A stretch of DNA of 64,000 nucleotides from Riptortus pedestris (lineage: Eukaryota; Arthropoda; Insecta; Hemiptera; Alydidae): NCBI GenBank assembly GCA_019009955.1, contig CM032231.1:107843001-107907000 (forward strand). Reading direction: 5' to 3'. Position 1 is the stretch's first letter; every line of letters starts with the position of its first letter. The position numbers and the translations under genes were made by a program. The notes beneath the pieces are model-generated. The model saw only the letters and a program-made list of their open reading frames with translations. It made no database searches and had not been told where the DNA came from. Shown here in pieces: positions 56,573 through 64,000 of the stretch.

Positions 56573-59015
56573 TTTAAATTACGATGTTGATATCCGTATA
56601 TATCCATTTGCTGTTGAATTATGTATTCCATCCATATATTCTATAGCCATTCGAAATTAATTGAAAGCCAAATTAAGTTTCTTCTAATTAAATACATTCA
56701 CTAATATATTTCAGCTATAGAGCTTGAAGTAAAGTTATATTTTATTTTATTGTAGGTGATATAAATCCTGGTGTGTAAATCAAAAATCTTATGAAATCTA
56801 AATTACATGTCCAAATTTATCTCAATTATAAAGGGGACAATTAAATGCTCTTCAATTTAGGCACAGCCTGTTTAAATGCAGCATATCTAAGCAATAGTAA
56901 TGGCAGAAATATTCCGACCCTTCAACAAAGCTTATACATTTTTCGATGCTATGAGTAAGATGGACGACCAAAAACATTATCTAAATAATTAAGGATTACA
57001 GTAAAAAGAATATTTTACTTTCAAAAAATGAATTTTGGCATTAATTTATATTAATTTGTATTCATATTTCCTATTGTATTTGTTTTGCTTTACTTATGAA
57101 TAAGGGATTTTGGTTTTAATCATGTTTAAATATTTTTTGGGAGGGGAAAATGCCTTTCAGAATTGTTTGTTTCGGTCACGAAAATAAAAATGCCCACCTC
57201 TCTCAGTCCTTGTTCGCAAGTAAATTTGAATTGAAATTTTGCAGATATATTTGCAAATTCATAAAATACGACATTTGCACTTTTCACTGGATCTGTTTAT
57301 ACTTAGCAAAGGATTTTGTCCTCCAGCTGTCTTAGCGGGAGAAAATACTGAGTCAATTTTAGCAAGAGATACTTTTATCCAGTGGTAGTGCTGATAGAGT
57401 ACTCTGATCCAGTTTGAGCTCATTAAGTCAATACAGTACACATAAACCTTACGCGAAATGGGTCATCAAATAGAGTGGAAGAGAGTCTACTACTACATAC
57501 TTGTGGTAAACTCACACCGTTATATGGGATACCATGGCATAAAGACTTTGGATGGACAACTGAAAATTTAGAAGCATAACAAGCAAGTGAGCTTGGGAAC
57601 CAGAGATTCGAAATGCTAGTAAACAATAGTTTATGGAGTTACTACTTATGGTGCGAACGAAACAAAACGTTTCAGTCATTAAATAAAAATCTACTAATGG
57701 AAATCTGTCAACACAGTTAGCAGACGAGACTTTTTTGCGTACAGCATAAGTTATAGCGCTCTACTTGAGTTTGGACCGAAATGAAATAATCTAGAATAAC
57801 AATAGAGTGAGGAAAATTTAGACAATTCTAGCACTTTTAACCCTTTTGGTGGCTAATGCCAGTATATCGTTGTTCGCTGTACTTGCGAAGATTTCCCACG
57901 ACGATATATTGTTGCGCAAGCGTTGACGCCTATTATAGTCATCAAAAGAGTTCTGTATTTCGAAATAAGTTTATAAAGTGTTCAAATTCATTGCTTGGCA
58001 ATTAGATAAATTATTTATTAGAAAATGTTATATTTTATGTTGGTTTGTGCTGGAGCGATATGGTAAAAGCGCGACAAGGGATTGTTTCTTGGGACCATTT
58101 TGCCAATCTGTTTGAGATAGATCAGACAGCTCACATCATCCATCGGGAATAAAATGTTTCTTACAGTCTTTTATGGCCGTCAAAAAAATTTGTAATGAGT
58201 ATTGAAGCATAATTCGTACAAAAGTATATTCCTTTCCCCCACAATACACTTTGAATTTCTTAAATATTATTTTTAGTTTCGCTTTTATGATCATTTTTTC
58301 CAAGCCCTAGGTAGTTCTTAGGGTTCAGGTTGCCTTACCTGTTTTTGCGCGGCGCTAAAAAGTTTAGGCTTACTGCGATCAATATTATGGATGCAAATAT
58401 AAGATCCAGAATGTTTATGCAGCGACCTGATGTTCCTCTCTTTTTCAAAAAACTATCCACTTTAGCCACCCTTCCTTTCACGTGGAGGGCAAGTGACATT
58501 TAAAGAAACGCATACAGGGGGCTATATCGGAACGTCGACAAACATCAACGGAAACCGAAAATCCTTTCCTGTCCGAGAAAATGAACCGGATTGTAAGGTT
58601 TGAGCACACCAATAGAATGCAGTCAGAATAACTATGTTGTAGTAAAAGGATAGGTGATTGGATGGCCTAAGATTGGACTTGTGGTGGCTAGGTGTCAGAA
58701 ATACCCGGATCCTAGATGTTGAGCAAAATGAATAGTTATACCTTAGTGGCAGAGGCTGACAAGACACTTAGTAAGCTACTAAGCTATTTTCGTAATACTT
58801 CGGTTAACATTTATATTTAACCTACAAACATTTGCTGTAGAAGAGGAAACATTTGAGAATTCCAATTTCAAGAGTTTATTATTCCCCAAAATACTTCTCT
58901 TCGCCTCAAAATGATATAGCTTGTTTTCCCAGCATTATAAGATGTAAGGGCTAGTAAATATACTTCCATTAATACTTTTCTGGGGGTAGAACTGTTTTTA
59001 AGAAGACAAACAGTA
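56573..59015. other. No gene recognised
   Basis: About 2.4 kb of AT-rich DNA. The frames at 57150 (+), 57259 (-), 57423 (-) and 58522 (-) have no recognised motif. At 57839-57925 TTAACCCTTTTGGTGGC is followed by the spaced inverted TATATCGT/ACGATATA, which resembles one end of a piggyBac-type element (TTAA-CCCTTT); no second end is seen. Confidence 0.35.
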
Positions 59016-59572
59016 CAGTGCGTAACGTATTTCCATTTACCTCAAAACGTAAACGTTCAATGAGAACAAATTTGGTATTTAGGCTTCAAATAATGTGTTT
59101 CATAATATAACACCTTACTGTCAATATGACATGCTTAGGAGTGGGGGTTTACTAAAGAGCGAAAATTAAAAAATGCCAATACCCTGGTTAATAATCAAGA
59201 TAGAGCAAAACGTACATAATAACATTTATAGAACATTTTATTTTCAATAATATCTGTTCTATACAATATTTCGACCAGACTCATAATAACGGAGATATTC
59301 CGAATTTTCGAAATTCCTCCCTGTAAACCCCCCTCCCACTGGTCAGATTTCAGTCATTACCGAACTTGATCTTTAGTTTTAAATAAAACGATTAAATATC
59401 GAGTTTAGTAAAGATCAAACATAAACGGCTACCGCTAGAGCGTTAACACATATATATAGCTTTGAATGGACCTCATTTTCGTCATCTCCTTGGTAGGATC
59501 GATGGACATTTGAAGAAATTCTTCGAAAATCGCGTCGTGTGTACGACCTCAACAGCTGATTTCCCTAAAAAA
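59016..59572 (-). mobile_element. HINE-like element, right terminus missing
   Basis: Begins at GTGCGTAACGTATTTCC, inside the right half (compare the region after the second AGCAGATTTCC in copy 2). The (TA)n tract is nearly lost (CACATATATATAG, about 59448-59459), and the left end is eroded: CAGCTGATTTCCCTAAAAAAAGG. Neither terminus is intact. Confidence 0.7.
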
Positions 59573-60598
59573 AGGCAGTTACAGATGGATAAGTGAACCA
59601 GTAGAAAGTTACTTATATACACAATACATAGAAAATAGAATCATATAATTATTGTTTAGTAGTGAACACACGTCCTGTATTACGGGGTTACAGTGTTGTT
59701 TACCTGGCTAATCGATAGATATGTATTTAAGTTAGGTCTGAAGCTCTCAGTCCACATTATCGACCCTCTGACATTCTGTAATGTCCAAAAATGAATTTTA
59801 ACTGTGTTCCGTCTGTGAACGGAAATTAAAACTGATCACGTTTTTGGCAGTCATTTAGTCGTAAGCATATTTGCGTAACTTTGTCAATTTAGCAACTTCA
59901 ATAGCGCCTTTCTATGAGGAAATTCGCTTAAGGAAAAATAATCTGCTTAAAAAAAATACAAGTAATTTAAAAAACATTTATTTACTTCAAATAAAAAATG
60001 ATCTAAGACACAATTATTAGTAATAGAAAGAATCAAATTGGTGGTCCTCCAATTTTTGTAAAAATTGTGAAGTTTGGCCGTCTGAAGGGTCGGAAATTAG
60101 GGGGTAAAATAGTGGGGAAATGAAAATTATTTTAAGATTGTATAACTGGCAATAACATACTGAACATGCTTCCACCATGACAAACTACAGACAAACATTT
60201 TGTTAAAATATTTAAACTTTTGAACTCGAATGGTATAAATGTGACAAGAATACGTAATAAGCAATATGTGAGAAATAGTGTAGAAATCCCATCCAATCAT
60301 AATATTGCAAATATACATCAGGTAAATTACCATATCCAATATGAAATACAGTATTCCAGGTTTTCCTTATCCTTCCTAGCCAATTTCTATATATTTGTAC
60401 TGTTTCTATATATTTTGGCATTAGGTTTATATTATGAAGGTAAATGGCTTTTATAATTATATGCAAATACATCATTTAGCCATATATTCAAAACATTGAT
60501 GGTCATGAAGACTTCGAATCAATCACAAATCTAAGCTAAAAGCCAGCAGGCAGCGAATTAAAATTAGAAATATATAAATCCCAATTTTCTATTCTTTC
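59573..60598. other. No gene recognised; possibly upstream part of the Penelope-like copy
   Basis: AT-rich. Frames at 60127 (-), 60212 (-) and 60220 (+) overlap and show no motif I trust. Coding sequence of the Penelope-like element might extend here in eroded form. Confidence 0.3.
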
Positions 60599-60900
60599 GG
60601 CTATCACCCACAACTATATAGGAAACTGGAACTAATTGGTAATGGGTTATGTAATATAGCCTGGAAATATAACAATAAAATACAAAAAACATTTAGTAGA
60701 TTTAAAGTAACTGAATCAACATCTAAATATAATATATATGAAATTAGCTGTAACACCTGCCTTATATTGGTGAATCCTCGCAGCTGCATAAAAGGTTAAA
60801 GCAACACGTAAAAAGTATAGACAATAATGAAAATAAAACTGCTTCGACGGATCATTTATCTCCAGGAAACACACCTTCTATTTTGAAAAAGTTCAAATAA
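60599..60900 (+). pseudogene. Penelope-like endonuclease (GIY-YIG type) fragment
   Basis: The frame 60599-60799 reads LELIGNGLCNIAWKYNNK, then SKYNIYEISCNTC, the start of the Penelope endonuclease (Y-x-I-Y-x-I-x-C-x-x-C). The GIY-YIG counterpart YIG is not clear. From about 60793 the frame shifts by one: RLKQHVKSIDNNENKTAS then DHLSPGN, the R-x-x-E/Q-H and DHL segments that normally follow, to the stop at 60898. One frameshift plus changes in the catalytic part mark it as a pseudogene. A terminal repeat follows, as expected at the 3' end. Confidence 0.65.
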
Positions 60901-60994
60901 TTGATAAAGAAAGAAATAATACTAAACGGAATATAAAAGGGAACATTAACAATAAAAAATAGAAAAAGGGCAGTAAACAAAAAAAAAAAAAAAT

Positions 60995-61475
60995 CAAATA
61001 CCTCAATCATATATTCTAAAATATTTTATCTTAAATTAATCGATTTTAAATTATGACGCGAAATCTAGATTGACTTGTAAATAATCGATTTTTAGTCAGC
61101 TGACTTAACCTACCTCGGGAACCTCTCAGTACCATCTACCTCCTCTGTGAGGACAGTCGCAACGTAATGTAAAAGGTAAACGAGCACTTCAGAAATGTAA
61201 GTAGCAATTTATAATTAGATTTAATAAATATTTCATAGATGTAGCAACCTATTAATACAATATATAGCAAAAGAATTATTAAGGATGTGTTAATTTAATG
61301 TTATTAATATTTTTTTAAAAGGGATAACCCATGAAGAGGTGCCAAATAAGCCTCGAAACTTGTAGGGCAGTTGCAATAAAGTTTGCAAAAATAAATGTTT
61401 TTTTAATGGAGACCCTGGCCAAATAATAAAATTTGAACGGTATTTATATATAATATTGGGTCCAGAATAAGAAGA
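60995..61475 (+). mobile_element. Penelope-like 3' terminal repeat
   Basis: Begins CAATCATATATTCTAAAAT, matching 34137 onward. It continues through GAGCACTTCAGAAATGTAAG and AATACAATATATAGCAAAAG to the tail. The hammerhead-like motif at 61327-61368 (ACCC, ATGAAGA, GGTGCC/GCCTC stem II, GAAAC, TTGT, AGGGC) precedes CAATAAAGTTTGC. It ends around AATATTGGGTCCAGAATAAG. Confidence 0.7.
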
Positions 61476-61812
61476 AAATCTTTTAACTAATTAAATTTCC
61501 GTCTGATAAATCTCGGTATTATTGTATTACGATAGTCCTTATGTTTACTAAGACTAAAAAATCACTCTTATTTCTTACGAGTACTGCTTCCACCTCTCTA
61601 TTTATTTCCATCACAGGAAAAAACAAAAAATGTATATGAGAATCCAATTCTTATTTTTTTGTGAGCTGGCTAATGTAGTTTTCTTTTTCTTTTTTTTTTT
61701 GTCTATGATGGAACTGTCTATGACATTGATAAATTATTCAAACTCTTGAGGATTGGAAAAATTTGCAGATAAAATACTTAAAATCTAAAGGAGTATTGTA
61801 AAAAAAAATAAA
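61476..61812. other. No gene seen
   Basis: AT-rich spacer with a poly-T near 61689-61700. Confidence 0.4.
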
Positions 61813-62394
61813 GTCCGTCACGCAGGGGCTGCGTAAACTAAGCAGATTTCCCGCGTGATGTTTAACAATAGGTAAAGTTACAAAACTATTCACTATATCT
61901 AGTACTGTAATTTATACTGAATCAGAATAAATTTTATCTCAATCAATCAAATTTAAGTAGTCCAAAAACTTAAGAAGGGTGGGAGGCCACCATAACATAT
62001 TTGCATGTATTTCGTATAATAAATGCCTCCTGTAAACAATATTTGGTATTTAAGCTTCGAATGATATGGATTTCATAACCGAGTATTGTTTATGTAACAT
62101 GAGTAAAAGTGGGTATTTGCTGAAGGATGAAAACAAAAATGCATATATCTCGTTTATTACTCAGTAATACAAGTAAAAAAATATTTATAGTACATTTAAT
62201 TTGCTATAAGATAGATTCTATACATTTTTTCAATCCGACGTATAGTAACGGAGATATTCGATTTTTTCAAAATTCTCCCCTCTAAACCCCTCCTACTGGT
62301 CCGATTTCTGCCGTTAACGAACTTGATCTTTCTGTTTACATAAAACGACGAAATATCGAGTTTGGTAATGATTAAACAATAATTACGACCGCTA

Positions 62395-62463
<69 letters not shown>

Positions 62464-62568
62464 GAATGGGCCTAATTTTCGTCATCACCTGGGTAGGATC
62501 GATGAACATTTCAAGAAACACTTCGTAAATCGCGTCATGAGTACAACCTCAATAGCTGATAGCTGACA
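61813..62568 (-). mobile_element. HINE-like element, copy 16 (left end truncated)
   Basis: Right end GTCCGTCACGCAGGGGCTGCG perfect at 61813; long-subfamily right half with the poly-C region changed (about 61980-61990); (TA)n at about 62396-62457. The left block runs to CCTCAATAGCTGATAGCTGAC and stops before the palindrome. Confidence 0.8.
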
Positions 62569-62624
62569 AAAACTCTCTATGTTCACTGTCACATTTACAG
62601 AACTCTTTCACCAGTCTCTCTTTT

Positions 62625-62749
62625 AGCAGATTTCCCTTAAGGGAAATCAGCTATTGAGGAGGTACTCATGACGCGATTTTCGAAAAATTTCTTCAAATGT
62701 CCATCGATCCTACCCAGAACATGACGAAAATGAGGTCCGTTCAAAATTT

Positions 62750-62829
<80 letters not shown>

Positions 62830-63261
62830 ATCGCTCTAGCGGTCGCAATTTTTGTTTGATCGTTACCAAACTCGGAAATTAATCGTTTTATGTAAAAAGG
62901 GAGATCAAGTTCGTTAATGGCTGAAATCGAACCAGTGGGAGGGGGGGTTTAGAGGGGGGATTTTCGGAAAATTCAAAATATCTCCGTTATTATGCACCGG
63001 ATCTAAACATTGTATAGGATCAATCTTATTGCAAATTAAATGTACTATAAATATTGTTCTATGCATTTATTCTGTATCTTGAATATTAACCGAGATATTT
63101 GCATCTTTATGAAATTTGGGCCGATACCGGATTTTTGAATAACCCGCGAAAAGCTAGTTCGGCCTTTTGCCGTAACTGTTCGGCTCTCCTATGGAGATTT
63201 CTCTATTGTATTACTTCACGTGGGAAATCTGCTTAGTTTACGCAGCCCCTGCGTGACGGAC
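62625..63261 (+). mobile_element. HINE-like element, copy 17 (near-consensus)
   Basis: TTTT|AGCAGATTTCCCTTAAGGG with a perfect palindrome; (TA)n at about 62748-62826; GC-richer insert at about 63120-63190; ACTTCACGTGGGAAATCTGC; perfect hairpin ACGCAGCCCCTGCGT; GACGGAC|TTTT. 637 bp. One of the best-preserved copies and a good representative of the family. Confidence 0.9.
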
Positions 63262-63329
63262 TTTTGTATTTTCAATTAATCACGCCAGTCAGGCGCATTC
63301 AATTTTCACCATTACCACACATCCAGCAC

Positions 63330-63660
63330 TGAAGGTCATGTTCGTTAGTGGATGAAATCAAATCAGGAGATGGGGTTTAGAAGAAGGTGGTATTCAAAAA
63401 TTCGAAATATCTGTGTTGTTATATGAGTCGGATCGAAAAATGCTATAGGATCTATCTTGATAAACTATTGGTGGGAAAACAATGTTTCGTAAACTAAATA
63501 ATAAACATTTTATTCGTTCATTCTCGTTTATAGTCTTCGGTAAACCCTCTCTTAAACTAATCGGGGTTTTATTTAGAAATAGAGAATATTTGGTGAGTTG
63601 AGATCAGTTGTGTGTCATGTGTGAAATCTGCTTAGTTTATCCAGTCCCTGCGTGACGGAC
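63330..63660 (+). mobile_element. HINE right-half fragment
   Basis: Starts in the right block (GGTCATGTTCGTTAGTGG), has the divergent middle shared with 10940-11060, and ends GTGAAATCTGCTTAGTTTATCCAGTCCCTGCGTGACGGAC at 63660 (5' stem of the hairpin mutated). Confidence 0.7.
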
Positions 63661-64000
63661 ATTATTACGGGGAACGGAGTCGCTTCCCAAGTGTAAACTC
63701 GTCTTTGTGGAGGGGGTTTGACAATCGATACTCACAGGGGTGGGGAAAGGCCCGTTTTTATCTTTTTGACGGAAGTGTAGAATCCTAAAGGGAGTGCTAA
63801 CAGTGAAGCACAGAGGTAAAAGAGTTGAGCTGTAAATCCGACTGAAACGAGTGTTTACAGTCAAACAGCGCCATTTTTTACATCAAACAAAGGGGCGGGG
63901 GACGGCGTAGGCTCTTGGCTTTGGACTGCGAAGGCTCTCTTGAGGCTTAAATTTAATAAGGGGCCTAAGCCCCCCCCACTACCAGAGAGAAAATGTCTCC
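63661..64000. other. No gene seen
   Basis: The frame at 63637-63864 (-) starts in fresh sequence and runs into the HINE fragment; it has no motif. The last 100 bp are GC-richer. The window ends here. Confidence 0.4.

Noticed and set aside
59930..59960. Additional HINE end (GAAATTCGCTTAAGGAAAAATAATCTGC)
   Set aside because: Only a weak resemblance to the palindrome, with no adjoining left block or (TA)n.

Overview
This window looks like intergenic or intronic nuclear DNA from an animal, most likely an arthropod (possibly a crustacean; the sequence does not settle this). It is strongly AT-rich, full of long (TA)n tracts and made mostly of transposable-element remains. There are no operons, no bacterial-style genes, no rRNA genes and no functional tRNA gene. 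Almost all long reading frames are translations of microsatellites or low-complexity DNA, or broken retroelement fragments. Only one stretch (55431-55688, +) looks like a possible host exon, and I do not recognise its product.

The dominant component is one family of short non-coding elements with about 25 copies, on both strands, roughly one per 2.5 kb. A typical copy is 500-700 bp. It starts AGCAGATTTCCC (as part of a palindrome centred on CTTAAG), has a conserved left block of about 120 bp, then a (TA)n tract, a conserved right block, an inverted copy of the start (GGGAAATCTGC), a hairpin ACGCAG-CCC-CTGCGT and the end GACGGAC. Copies sit between T-rich flanks and show no evident target duplication. 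This layout matches HINEs, the non-autonomous relatives of Helentron rolling-circle transposons (the architecture of Drosophila DINE-1). No Rep/helicase partner is visible in the window.

Other layers, left to right: a solo Gypsy-like LTR with an ATAT target duplication (1.0-1.7 kb); a palindrome-bearing repeat present twice (3.4-4.0 and 35.3-35.85 kb); a nearly perfect 275-bp inverted repeat carrying hammerhead-ribozyme-like motifs (7.65-8.25 kb); a 1.1-kb duplicated segment (6.3-7.4 and 13.4-14.55 kb); 3' ends of non-LTR retrotransposons with (AAATA)n tails (16-24, 30, 38-39, 44 and 56 kb); a second fold-back (25.5-26.1 kb); a deletion derivative of what resembles a Crypton/tyrosine-recombinase element (26.8-27.75 kb); a tRNA-derived SINE family (32.7, 42.3, 55.0 kb); Penelope-like elements with reverse transcriptase and endonuclease remains and hammerhead-like tails (33.5-34.5, 35.9, 53.8, 60.6-61.5 kb); an RTE-like repeat with ~300-bp internal tandem units (46.5-48.1, 50.2-51.1 kb); and a Tc1/mariner-type MITE (51.1 kb).

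Several nestings are readable. The Penelope-like element at 33453-34544 interrupts the right terminal repeat of an older mariner-like MITE (32945-34587) and is flanked by a 10-bp duplication. The RTE-like repeat at 46.5-48.2 kb lies inside the (TA)n tract of a HINE. The MITE at 51.1 kb sits in TA-rich DNA.
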